Below, in pieces: positions 32,071 to 41,527 of a stretch of 64,000 nucleotides of DNA. Location: positions 275,600,904 to 275,664,903 of the forward strand of contig CM022303.1 in NCBI GenBank assembly GCA_011799875.1, in the 5' to 3' direction. The notes under the pieces are model-generated. The model did not search any database and was not told the DNA's origin. It was given only the letters and a program-made list of their open reading frames with translations. Source of the stretch: Thinopyrum elongatum. Taxonomy: Eukaryota; Streptophyta; Magnoliopsida; Poales; Poaceae. The translations under genes and the position numbers were made by a program. Position 1 is the first letter of the stretch. Every line of letters begins with the position of its first letter.

Positions 32071-32680
32071 ATGGGGACGTGGGCCCGCGTCGCGAGGGCA
32101 ACTTTGACGACCCACTCCGGTGAGAGCGCGGCCGCAGCCACCATGAGGGTGCTAACAACCTGCATGAGCGCAGCCGCAATCTGCGACCGGGCGGCCAAGG
32201 TAGCCCAAACGGTCGATGTTGCTGCTCAGGTGGTGGTAGCAACATCTGCGATGGGGGTAGCAACTGGCAAGAGCGGCACAGCAGCTGTCCGTTCCGCAGC
32301 GGTCGCCTTAGCCCTGATGGAGGACGCCCACGACCATGTCGAGGCCGCCCACGCCCAGCTCCTGGCGGTCACCACACAAATCGCATCAAGATTCTCCAAC
32401 AAAGGTCGGCAACCCACGGCCAGAGAGCTGGTAAGAGCGTTCGAGTAGCCCTCCGTTCGTTCGAGGCATACCTTGACACGATGGAGCCGTCCAAGCCCAG
32501 ACCGCGGCCGCCCACAATGAGCTCGTGGCGGCCTTTTCCAAAGAGATGGCGAACGAGGATGGCGAGATGCTTGCCGAGTATGGTGCAATGGATGCCATGG
32601 AGCCCCTTTCCCAGGAGATTGTCGGGCGCGAGCTGGACATGGAGGAGGCGGCGGAGATCGACGAGCGACAGCCGAAGTAG
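32071..32680 (+). pseudogene. Alanine-rich gene of CACTA-1, broken, unknown function
   Basis: From the ATG at 32071 a frame runs to a TAG at 32446. It encodes an Ala-rich, probably helical protein (MSAAAICDRAAKVAQTVDVA, AALALMEDAHDHVEAAHAQL type). About 35 bp later a different frame continues with similar composition (HNELVAAFSKEMANEDGEM, then an acidic MEEAAEIDERQPK end) to the TAG at 32678-32680. At least two frame breaks separate the halves. 31796-32070 looks like a promoter or leader without a clear TATA box. The style resembles the next gene at 33209, with short Ala/Glu helices and an acidic end, so the two may be paralogous transposon genes. No domain recognised. Confidence 0.4.
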
Positions 32681-33208
32681 TACGCTTTGTTTAGAGTGCC
32701 GGTATTTAATTTGTTAGATTAATGTTTAGGTCAACTAGCTCTGTTTAATTGCTATACTTGCTTGATTAAGAAGTGTGGGTGTGCTGTAGCCTCTCTTGTG
32801 TACCCAAATTATGCAATGACGTAGATGACCACTGTAACCAGGGAAATTTAGACCAAAATTTGCACGTTCAAACTCATCACACACGGGATAAGCTATATGA
32901 ATCGTTTGTCATGTTCACATATCGTACACAGTGCTGAATAAGGGACCGTATCTGATGACACTTTGCGCGCCAGTTTTTCGCTTCACCGAGCCAAAAAATT
33001 TGGCTTCCTCGGAAATATCTACCTCCCCTCCCCCTTACCAAAAGCCACGTTTCCCCTATTTTTGCCTTCTTTTCCAAGTTCAAACCTTCACTACTTGCTT
33101 GCAGCACCGCCTTCTCGCCGGCGACCCTCCTTCACGCTACTCGGCCTCGTCGATCCAGGCAGGTAATCCACACCCGACCCCCATCCTCCTCCTCCTTCTA
33201 CATCCCAC
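32681..33208. other. Non-coding DNA between two broken CACTA-1 genes
   Basis: Contains CTTGCAGCACC and CCAGGCAGGTAATCC, which could be an acceptor and a donor of a leader intron for the gene at 33209. Nothing else is evident. Confidence 0.3.
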
Positions 33209-33703
33209 ATGCCCCGATCACCTGCTCGACACCTTCCACCCAAATCACCGACCCCTACCCCAAATAAGCGCCGCCCTAAGCCATAGCACATGAAGTATAG
33301 CCAGGAGCTCAAGGAGCATTTGGCAGCAGAGAAGCAAATCGCGGCCGCACGCGCGGATGAGGTCATGATGGCTGCCATTCATGCTGACCCCCAGATCTTG
33401 GAGGAGCACCTCACCGTCGAGGCCATCATCGACGCCTCGTGCGCCGACGCCGCCACTTGGTTGGCTACTTTAAACGATAGTTCGTGGCATTTTCTCGAGG
33501 CCACCGTCGGTGCCTTCGACGAAGACTACGAGGTGCTTTCTTAGTGTGCCCGTGCTTACCTCAACTCGAGAGCCAGTAGGTTGGTGCCCAGAGCGGCTTA
33601 GGCTACTCACCACTACGAGGAGGGTACCCACGATGTGGAGGCCTCGCCCTCTTCCATGTCCAAGGAGCCAATCATCATCGATATCTCCCACGATGAGGAG
33701 TAG
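33209..33703 (+). pseudogene. Small acidic-tailed gene of CACTA-1, broken by three TAG codons
   Basis: One frame from the ATG at 33209 (MPRSPARHLPPKSPTPTPNK) to the TAG at 33701-33703 is interrupted only by TAG codons near 33284, 33541 and 33598. Middle part: KYSQELKEHLAAEKQIAAAR and HADPQILEEHLTVEAIIDAS, amphipathic helices. The C-terminus PIIIDISHDEE is a string of hydrophobic residues followed by acids, the form of a SUMO-interacting motif. The frame is otherwise well kept, so loss of function looks recent. No family recognised. Confidence 0.45.
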
Positions 33704-33887
33704 CTTGTCTTATTAGCTCACTATAAGGAGTTAAGGACCTATGTTCAGTTAGCTAGCTACGCCAGTTAAGCATGCTCGGTTTACCCGTTGCATGTGATGA
33801 TCCTGCCTTTCCTTTAGAAATTCTAGTGAATTGTCCTATGTACTTTTACCATGCAATCTGTTCCTCTAGTGTATATGTTCTATATGT

Positions 33888-34595
33888 CGTGCAATGTGGT
33901 GCTTACTTATTAACTGTTTGGTTAATTTGTTGTCGTGTTCAGTTAACTATTTGGTTCAATTCTGCAATGTGATGTTCAATTATTCTGGGTGCAATTTTGT
34001 ATTGTCTTCCATGTGAGAAATAAATCGAATTTGGATGTACAAAATACATGAGAAACAAATAAAATTGCTATATTTCCAAGTTGTCAAGCATGCTTGGTTT
34101 GGTTAACTGTCTGATCTTCTAGTATGTTATATATTGTGCAATGTGGTGCTCAGTTAATGTTTGGTTCATTTGTTGTGGTGTATAGTTTATTGTTTGCTTT
34201 AATTCTGCAATGCGATGTTCAATTGTTGTGGGTGCATTTTATTATTGTCTACCATGTGAGAAATAAATTGAATTTGGATGTACTAAATACATGAGAAACA
34301 AATACAATAACTATATTTCCAAGTTGTTAAGCATGATTGGTTGGTTAACTGTCTGATCTTCTATTAGGAGTATGTTATATTGTGCAATGTGGTGCTCAGT
34401 TAATATTTGGTTCATTTGTTGTGGTGTTTAGTTAACTACTTGGTTCAAGTCTGCAATGCGATGTCCAATTGTTGTGGGTACAATTTTGTATTGTTATGCA
34501 TGTGAGGAATAAATCAAATTTGGCTGCACTTAATACATGAGAAACATATACAATTGCTATATTTCCTAGTTCTTAATCATGCTTGGTTTGGATAA
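33888..34595. repeat. About 248-bp tandem repeat, three units
   Basis: Units start GTGCAATGTGGTGCT at 33888, 34137 and 34383. Each contains GATGTTCAATTGTTGTGGGT, CCATGTGAGAAATAAAT and TACATGAGAAACAAATACAA. AT-rich, following the 33209 gene. Confidence 0.85.
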
Positions 34596-34856
34596 ATGGC
34601 TTTTCCATGTGGCTAGAATTAATCTGATGAATCTGCAATGTGTTTATTTTTCATCAACATATTTTACTAATAGCATGCCAACCCTCATTTAACCTGATCA
34701 CTAACTACCTTATATGTGTTGCAAGGAAACAATGGGAAGCACTAAGGTTTAAAATCCAGGTGTGCACATGCATGGTCCTTGTCTAATAGCACATTATTAT
34801 GCAATTGCAGGAACCATTCTAATATTTAGGTTTTTAACAATTTGGTCTTGCACATG

Positions 34857-35379
34857 TAGGTCTTGCTGTCAGAGGTTTTGACCCACTGTTCGACCCATTT
34901 TGCATATGGGGAAATGAGTTGTCCATGAATATCAGTCAAGTCAAGAAACTCAGAAAGATTGTTAGGATAAAGAAACTAGCGACGAGAAACAACAAGATCT
35001 TTATCTGCACAATGAAGAAGACATCAATGCACCATAGGATGGTACTAACTATTATACCTTGTATTTTTTATTCCTTTGTGCCTTTTCTGAATTTAGAGAA
35101 GATATTTATGCATATCTTTGTTTTTAGGCCTTTCCAAAGCAGTTCACTGATGATTACCTCTCAAACCACATGTATGGTCAGGAGGCAAGGAAGGTATTCA
35201 TACAACACCCACGGTACAATATTGAAGTCTTCCTCAAGAGGACGAAGGATGGACGGTCAATCATCCACAAGCACTAGCCTAAATTTGCAAGGAGCTTCAA
35301 CATCAATGAAGGCTCAATATCCGCCTTCTGCTTCAGCAGTTTTCCAGATGAGATTTATCTGTCTATCTACCGTCTCTAA
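34857..35379 (+). pseudogene. B3-like DNA-binding domain gene of CACTA-1, two exons, one stop
   Basis: Exon 1 (to 35041) encodes FDPFCIWGNELSMNISQVKK and a basic run. The intron at 35042-35127 starts GTACTAAC and ends TTTTTAG. Exon 2 encodes FPKQFTDDYLSNHM, then EVFLKRTKDGRSIIHKH, a TAG at 35275-35277 where the family has Trp, then KFARSFNINEGS, AFCFSSFPDEIYLSIYRL and TAA at 35377. The order of basic Lys/Phe entry, V-x-L-K-R-x-x-x-GR, W, and E-G-x-x-x-F-x-F is the B3 fold pattern of plant DNA-binding proteins. A paralogue at 37018-37557 keeps the Trp. Its place next to the subterminal repeats suggests, as inference only, a repeat-binding role. Confidence 0.55.
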
Positions 35380-35639
35380 TGCTAATTTCCAAAGGTTATA
35401 GATGTTGCATGTGAAACTTGGTGCTGGTGCAGTTGTGTAATGGGGTAGCAAGCTATATGCCTATATGGTGTAACTGCATGCTGAAGCTATATGTACTCTG
35501 ATGTATTTCTATTATGAAGTCCTGGTTCCGTAATACGAAAATGAAATATATTATGTGCTTAATATGAAATGTCAATTTGATTAATAAATGAATTATTAAT
35601 AATAGACCAATTAGAATGCTTATTGGGTTTTTCTATTGT

Positions 35640-36377
35640 AAACGGTTATTGAGACAACACCGTGGGTGATGACCACCGACAACCCACACAGTTTCTAGGA
35701 AGAAAATGTGTTGGATCAATGAACAATCACACACGACTTCCTCTGGAAAACTATTTGCGCAAGGCCACCTTGCACAAACGTTTTCCACATAAAAAGTGTG
35801 TGTGATGGACAACCTATGCCACACAATTTCCTCTATGCACCGTGCGTGATGCATTCAATAACGCAAACGATAAAATTGTTAATATCGTCTTCAATGGCAA
35901 CGCTATCACAAATGATTTAATGGGGAAAATTGTGTGTGATGTACGCGCGAACGGAAACATTTTCCTTGGAGTGACTGTGTGGGATGTATATACGAACGGA
36001 AACATACTTCTTGGATTAACTGTGAGGGATGTACATACTAACGGAAACGTATTCCTTGGATTGACTGTGTGGAATGTACATACGAATGGAAACGTTTGTC
36101 TGGGACTGACTGTGTGGGATGTACTTACGACCAGAAACGATTAGGCTGTATAATTGTATTTTTTTACCACACATGTATGTATAATCATATTTGATAGCTC
36201 GCCCATCGCACACGAGCTCATTTTTCCCAGCGTGTGTGACCGGAAGGCCTATCCCCGACGGTTTCTGGGTCATGTCGGAAGGACCCCCCTATCGCCCACA
36301 CTCATTAGGTGATGGTTCAAAATGTCGTCGTGGAAAGGGATTAAAAACCGTTTGTATAGCAGCTCGCTGTACCAGTG
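35640..36377. repeat. Right subterminal and terminal repeats of CACTA-1
   Basis: Between about 35930 and 36130 a unit of about 46-60 bp (CTTGGATTGACTGTGTGGGATGTACATACGAACGGAAACG-like, with gaps) occurs about five times. Before it, 35640-35900 has several GTGTGTGATG and 'gcaaacg' units. The last 130 bp (36250-36377) are nearly repeated at 38385-38513, the right end of CACTA-2. Confidence 0.75.
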
Positions 36378-36380
36378 ATC

Positions 36381-36422
36381 CCCTCCCCTTCGGGGAAATC
36401 CCAACGCAGCTCACAAGTAGCA
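36381..36422 (+). repeat. Last 42 bp of the Sabrina-like 3' LTR
   Basis: CCCTCCCCTTCGGGG, then the sequence ending CACAAGTAGCA. It continues the LTR interrupted at 20891. Confidence 0.7.
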
Positions 36423-36487
36423 CATAGCAACATGCATTGTACTGAATGACTAAATATGCAATCCCTAGGCTACATAGCAACAATGAA

Positions 36488-36746
36488 GGGCTGTTTGGTT
36501 CTAGGCCTAGGAGTGCCACACTTTGCCATACAATGTTGCCAAGCTTGCCAAAGGGTTAGTTCTTCAAAACGAGAGCCACAAGTTGGCACGCCTAAGAGAA
36601 TCTTGCCACACTTTTTAAGTGTATGTGATGTGGGACCATAGTGTGGCTTGCCTAAGATGTGGCTTGAACCAAACACACACCTAAGTTGGTCAAACTTGCC
36701 TAACTTTAGGTGTGGCAACCTTTGGCAAACGTAGTCTCAAACCAAG
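36488..36746. mobile_element. Candidate MITE (GGGCTGTTTGGTT type) in CACTA-2
   Basis: Starts GGGCTGTTTGGTTCTAGG and ends CTCAAACCAAG. The interior has many GCCACACTTTGCCA and TGTGGCAACCTTTGGC segments in both orientations, so it could fold back. GAACCAAACAC also occurs internally at about 36665. Ends are imperfect and no clear TSD was found. Confidence 0.35.
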
Positions 36747-36871
36747 AGTGTTACCTTAATGTTCTGATGATGTCTAGATATACATAGAAGAGCAGCAAGA
36801 ACAACAATAACAACAACAACACAGCAGCAGTTACTACAATTAATCTGCTGATATTTGTAAAAATGTAATAA

Positions 36872-36963
36872 ACTCCCTTCACCCCATAATATAAGATGTT
36901 TATTCATCCACGCCGTGAGTATATTGGATGTTATAAGATCTTATATAATGGGACGGAGGGAGT
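36872..36963. mobile_element. Stowaway MITE (about 92 bp)
   Basis: The left end ACTCCCTTCACCCCATAATA and the inverted right end ACTCCCTCCGTCCCATTATA are the classic Stowaway terminal repeat of grasses, followed by ATAAGA on both arms. It lies in AT-rich DNA 5' of the B3-like gene. Confidence 0.8.
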
Positions 36964-37017
36964 GTTGTACTACATCATTGTGCAATTGTTGTGTAGCTTC
37001 TAAGATTAACTTGGTGC

Positions 37018-37557
37018 TTTTAGGTACATGTCTTCGGTAAAGATCCATGCTTCGACCCTTTCTGCGTATGGGGCAATGAGATATTGATGAACTAGCATCA
37101 AGTGAGGAAACTGATAAAGATTGTTAGTAAAATGGGTCAAAAGATGGCAATTAAACTATTTGTTTACACTTTATCCAAGACAACATTGAACTGCAGCAAT
37201 GGTAAGTAAGAACTCTGCAGCCTTCTTTTTACTGCTCATATTGAGTTGTGTTAGATGACAATGTCTGAATCTTTTTTCCTTTGCAGTGGTTCTCGAAGCA
37301 GTTTACTCAAGATTACCTCTCAAACTACATGATTGGTGGGCATGGAAAGGTTAAAATATTTCTACCAGAACACAATGACTATCTAGATGCCCTCATGAGT
37401 CATGAAGACAGTGAAGGGTGGGCGGTCGGCCATCACAAGGGGTTGGACTAGAGTCGTGCGTGCCTTCTGCATGGAGGAGAGCACAATAGGGGCATTCCGC
37501 TTCACCTTGTTCAGCAACCAGAATGTCTTTCGCATCTTTCTTTACCGTTTTCAATAG
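37018..37557 (+). pseudogene. B3-like DNA-binding domain gene of CACTA-2, two exons, broken
   Basis: Exon 1 has DPCFDPFCVWGNEILMN, a TAG, then HQVRKLIKIVSKMG. The intron of about 82 bp starts GTAAGTAAG after about 37202 and ends TTTGCAG at about 37286. Exon 2 has FSKQFTQDYLSNYM, KVKIFLPEHNDYLDAL, a frame break near 37396, then GGRSAITRGWTRVVRAF, ESTIGAFRFTLF, FRIFLYRFQ and TAG at 37555. The GW and the F-x-F after an acidic residue are B3 hallmarks. It is a diverged paralogue of 34857-35379, with a matching intron position and matching distance to the transposon end, which supports it as a regular gene of this CACTA family. Confidence 0.55.
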
Positions 37558-38513
37558 TACAAGTATACAACCCTGGTTCATCAATCTTTATTTGGTGCTT
37601 ATGTAATTCTTGAACATATGTATCTACGAATCGAATAATGCATTGGTTGTTGAACCTGATGGATATGATTAAAGTTATAGCCAACTTTCAAATTCAAATT
37701 CGCTACAATTTTAAATAGTAGTGATTAAATTAGGGTCAAAAATGCTCTGCAGGTCGTTACGGCGCACACGGTCTGTAGAGCACAAACATGTGTGATATAC
37801 ATCATAATCCGACACGGTTTGCAGAGAGGAAACATGTGCGACCATGCACACGGTTTGCAGAGATTAAACGTGTGCGAAGCATATGTGATGTCGGACAATA
37901 TCACAAACGGTGCGAGCAAACTAAATGTTTGTGATAGTCGCCTTATCGTACACGGTTTACAATCATGAACTGTTTTGGATGTCGTACGCATCATAAATGT
38001 TGCTCCACATAATAGCGTGTGCGATAGTTATCATGTACGATAGTGGTTTGATGGTCCGACATTTTGTAATCCTATCCAACACTCGTACGATGATTAGGTA
38101 ATCTTCTTAATTACAGATCACATACGGTTCGGGAGAAGTGAATGTGTGCGATAGTCTACTTATCACACACAATTGGCAATAATAAACTGTTTGTGATGGG
38201 GTGTGCATCGTAACCGTTGCACCACAGAATAGCGTGTGAAATGGTAATGCCAGCACACATGAGTAGCAAGGATGGAGCATTTGGGATATTCAATATATCA
38301 CAAATGGTTGTGTGACAAATCGCGTTTGGGATAGATGCGGGCATCGCATACGCTTTGTTCTGGAAAACGTATGCATTCCTACACCCTATCCCCGATGGTT
38401 TATGGGTCGTGTGGAAAGGACCCCCTATCTCCCACACTTGCAAGGCGACGGTTTAAAATGTCGTCACGGGAAGGGGTTAAAAACCGTTTGTATAGCAGCT
38501 CGTTGTACCAGCG

Positions 38514-39682
38514 ATTGACAATCCCTTAGCTCCAGCCATCATGTCGTACTGTGATGCGCGGGCCACTTAACGTTACATCATATAACCATCTCATACATAT
38601 TATCATGACCAAGGCTATACCACATCACATGCAATCCTTCAAAACCAAGTTAGATGTCCTCTAATCAGTTTTAGCACATTTTAATTATTTGGTTTCTAGG
38701 GTTTATGAACAACACTAGCTACCTACGTCCACCATAATAAGGTGATAATTCTTGTTGCTAGATTATCTTTTGGGGTGTGTGAGGGAAGAGACTTAATTAA
38801 AAATCTCTAGCCCCATACTAAACTTCATCAATATGCATGACCCGCTAGAAGATCGAACATCTTCGTTGCCCTCTCATGATTGTGACAGTTCACTATTATT
38901 GACTATGATGTAGCCTGAAGAACGATTAGCATTTCATCGACAACGAGAGCCGATCGATTGTCAGAACTTTGTGAAAAGCTACATCATGTCGCCAATGAAC
39001 TGCACCGAAGCAACACTCATGGGAAGCATAGCAAGGACATCAACCCTCACATCCACATGTGATCTAGATTGCAATCTGCACCTATACTCATAGAACCGCT
39101 CATGATGCCACTATTGGAAAACATAGTAGAAAACAAAAAATCCGCCCTACGATCACCCAGGAACAATATGAAGACGCAGAAGGGGTTTGGATCATGATCG
39201 TTACCGACTCCGAGTAGCAGCGGAAATAGACGAGTCGGTGTAGATCGGACCTAGAGTCTCTTGAACCGTAGATGAACGATCCCGCGAACCGCCCACGAAC
39301 GGTCCCTCGAACTAAAGACCGAAAGCACAACCTCTCTACAGTTTGCAAGCGTACGACCTTGATACATCTCCATCGTATCAACTTTTCCAAACAATTTTGT
39401 TTTTTTATGGACTCTAATTTGCATGATTTGAACGAAACTAACCCAGACTGACACTGTTTTCAGCAGAACTACCATGGTGTTGTTTTTGTGTAGGAATAAA
39501 AGTTCTCGGAATCGGACTAAACTTTTTGGAGATTTTTTACTTAATAAATAAAAAAACTGGAACGAAGATCCACCAGAGGGGGCCACTAGTTACTCACAAG
39601 GCAACTGGGTGTTACCCCCTAGGGCGCGCCCTGATGCCTTGTGGGGCCCACGTGGCTCCGTTTGACCTAATTCCAATCCAAT
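38514..39682. other. Truncated transposon ends between CACTA-2 and gypsy C
   Basis: No ORF is supported. From about 39108 (ATTGGAAAACATAGTAG) to 39368 the sequence resembles the first 260 bp of a TGTTGGGGAACGTAG-type LTR. From 39369 (TGATACATCTCCATCG) to 39682 it resembles the start of a WHAM/Wilma-type gypsy LTR that gypsy C then interrupts. 38514-39107 is AT-rich and may belong to the same decayed element. These assignments are from memory of wheat repeats. Confidence 0.35.
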
Positions 39683-39782
39683 TATCGGTGCAACGAACAT
39701 TTATGTTTGTTGCCCAGATTTATACACAGGCGTGCTGGCGTCGTTTGTTCAAACATCAATACAAACCAAGGCCAAGCCAGAG

Positions 39783-41443
39783 TGAAAGTGTAACTAATCC
39801 CTGGGTGGTTTTGGTAATTCTTAACAACATATAGCTCATTGAACTAATACTCTTTCAAGATGATCATTTCAGAAAGTTCAATGTTTGGCATGGCATGGAC
39901 TAGGAATGTGGACCCCTCAAAATGCTAAGGACACATATTGGCTCAAGCTCAAGACTCTACTCTTTTCATTTTAGTGATCCAAGATCACATTGAGTCCATA
40001 GGAAAGCCAATATTATTAAAAGGGGAAGAGGTGTTGCTTAATGGCTTGCTTGCTCAAAATACTTAGTGATATGCTCCAAAACCCTCAACCACTTTCTCAT
40101 ATCCACATATGTCCCAAACCAAAAGTCAAACTCGGCCCCACCGATTTGATCTATCCGGCGCCACCGAGTTCATTTGACATAACCACTGCCAGAAACCCTA
40201 ATCAGTTCGGTCTCACCTATAGGGATCTCGGTCTCACCGAGATGGGATTGCTAACTCTCTGTTTCCCTTCGTAACATTTCGGTCTAACCGAGATGAGCGA
40301 TCGGTCCCACCGAGTTCGCAATGCAAACTCTCTGTTTCCTCTTCGTAACGTTTCGGTCTCACCGAAATGAGCGATCGGTCCCACCGAGTTTGCCTGACCA
40401 ACTCTCTGTTTGCCTATTACAGAAATTGGTCTCACCGAGTTCATGTGATCGGTCTCACCGAGATTACGTTATGCCCTAACCCTAACGAAATCGGTCTCAC
40501 CAAGTTGACATGTCGGTCCCACCAAAAATCCTAACGTTCACATTTTGAACTAAATCGGTCTGATCGAGTTTCACTATTCGGTCCCACCTAGTTTGGTAAA
40601 TTGTGTGTAACGTTTAGATTTTGTGTGGAGGCTATATATACCCCTCCACCCTTCCTCCATTAGTGAGGAGAGCCATCAGAACGTGCCTACACTTCCAGCA
40701 TTCATTTTCTGAGAGAGAACCACCTACTCATGTGTTGAGACCAAGATATTCCAATCCAACCATAAGAATCTTGATCTCTAGCCTTCCCCAAGTTGCTTTC
40801 CACTCAAATCATCTTTCCACCATATCCAAATCTGTGAGAGAGAGTTGAGTGTTGGGGAGACTATCATTTGAAGCACAAGAGCAAGGAGTTCATCATCAAC
40901 ACACCATCTATTACCTTTTGGAGAGTGGTGTCTCCTAGATTGGTTAGGTGTTACTTGGGAGCCTCCGTCAAGATTGTGGAGTTGAACCAAGGAGTTTGTA
41001 AGGGCAAGGAGATCCCCTACTTTGTGAAGATCTACCCAAGTGAGGCAAGTCCTTCGTGGGCGATGGCCATGGTGGGATAGACAAGGTTGCTTCTTCGTGG
41101 CCCTTCGTGGGTGGAGCCCTCCGTGGACTCGCGCAACCGTTACCCTTCGTGAGTTGAAGTCTCCATTGACGTGGATGTACGATAGCACCACCTATCGGAA
41201 CCACGCCAAAAATCTCTGTGTCTGCATTGCGTTTGCTCCCTCCAAACTCCTCCCCTTTACCTTCATATGCAATGATTTACATTCCGCTGCTATACTCTTA
41301 GAATTGCATGTGTAGATTGATTGCTTGACTTGTGCCAAGTTGCTAAAATCTGCCAAGACTTAAAATTGGGAAAAGGCTAGATTTTTATTTGGTCAAGTAG
41401 TCTAATCACCCCCCCCCCCTCTAGACATACTTTTGATCCTACA
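39783..41443 (+). repeat. Copia element 5' LTR
   Basis: Starts TGAAAGTGTAACTAATCC, ends TTTTGATCCTACA. TATATATA at 40633-40640 is followed by CCCCTCCACCC. Just upstream of the TATA box lies the palindrome array (40128-40600). Confidence 0.93.
40128..40600 (+). promoter_or_regulatory. Array of about 14 TCGGT-N3-ACCGA palindromes upstream of the LTR TATA box
   Basis: Repeated sites of the form TCGGTCTCACCGAG or TCGGTCCCACCGAGTT occur every 20-50 bp, for example around 40210, 40228, 40300, 40373 and 40447. Each is an inverted repeat with 5-bp arms. The array stops 30-40 bp before TATATATA. The same array is in the 3' LTR (about 47070-47535). Arrays placed like this often bind a dimeric factor, but none is known to me for this site. 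Confidence 0.7.
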
Positions 41444-41445
41444 AG

Positions 41446-41457
41446 TGGTATAAGAGC
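41446..41457 (+). other. Primer-binding site of the copia element
   Basis: TGGTATAAGAGC, one base different from the TGGTATCAGAGC complementary to initiator tRNA-Met, two bases after the LTR. Confidence 0.85.
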
Positions 41458-41527
41458 TTTGGTCTCCATTTGCCTTGATTTCCATAGCTTTGGTGATCAT
41501 AGCCTTGGTTTCACAACCTAGGAGAGT

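Larger units (their letters stand above)
20892..36377. mobile_element. CACTA-1: non-autonomous CACTA (En/Spm-type) DNA transposon carrying several genes
   Basis: Left end CACTACTACAGG, right end CTGTACCAGTG (inverted: CACTGGTACAG). The ends agree at about nine of eleven positions. The 3-bp TSD ATC is at 20889-20891 and 36378-36380, and removing the element restores a continuous LTR. Both ends have arrays of short subterminal repeats. I see no transposase (TNP2-type) ORF. Cargo: exonuclease (minus), a basic repeat protein (plus), two broken genes, a B3-like gene near the right end, and tandem arrays split by a solo LTR. The net length without that LTR is about 11.2 kb. CACTA-2 (36423-38513) shares the right end and the B3-like gene. 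Confidence 0.85.
1..36422 (+). mobile_element. Sabrina-like Ty3/gypsy LTR retrotransposon, 3' part only, split by nested insertions
   Basis: The element's own sequence is 1-2058, 18186-19369, 19370-20891 and 36381-36422; everything between is inserted DNA. Removing gypsy A (2059-18180, TSD AAGAT) and CACTA-1 (20892-36377, TSD ATC) restores a continuous 3' untranslated region and an LTR of about 1.56 kb. The LTR begins TGATATGTCTCCAACG, after the purine-rich GCTTGGGGATGC, and ends GTAGCA. I recognise the 3' region and LTR as Sabrina-like, a very abundant Triticeae family, from memory only. The 5' LTR and most of the internal region lie left of the window. The sequence after 36422 reads as a CACTA 3' half, so this element probably inserted into CACTA-2. 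Confidence 0.75.
36423..38513. mobile_element. CACTA-2: 3' part of a second CACTA element of the same family
   Basis: The right end, GCTCGTTGTACCAGCG at 38498-38513, and the preceding 130 bp match the right end of CACTA-1. The terminal CACTG has become CGCTG. A B3-like gene lies about 950 bp before the end, as in CACTA-1. 37740-38300 contains subterminal units such as CACACGGTTTGCAGAG and AAACTGTTTGTGATG. The left part is missing because the Sabrina-like element borders it at 36422; the rest is probably left of the window. Two MITE-like insertions lie inside. Confidence 0.7.

Noticed and set aside
32226..32588. Minus-strand ORF opposite the alanine-rich CACTA-1 gene
   Set aside because: Shadow of the plus-strand frame, with Ser/Arg-biased composition.
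20892..36377. A CACTA transposase (TNP2/TnpD type)
   Set aside because: I looked for a long ORF with the transposase domain on both strands of CACTA-1 and found none, so it is called non-autonomous.
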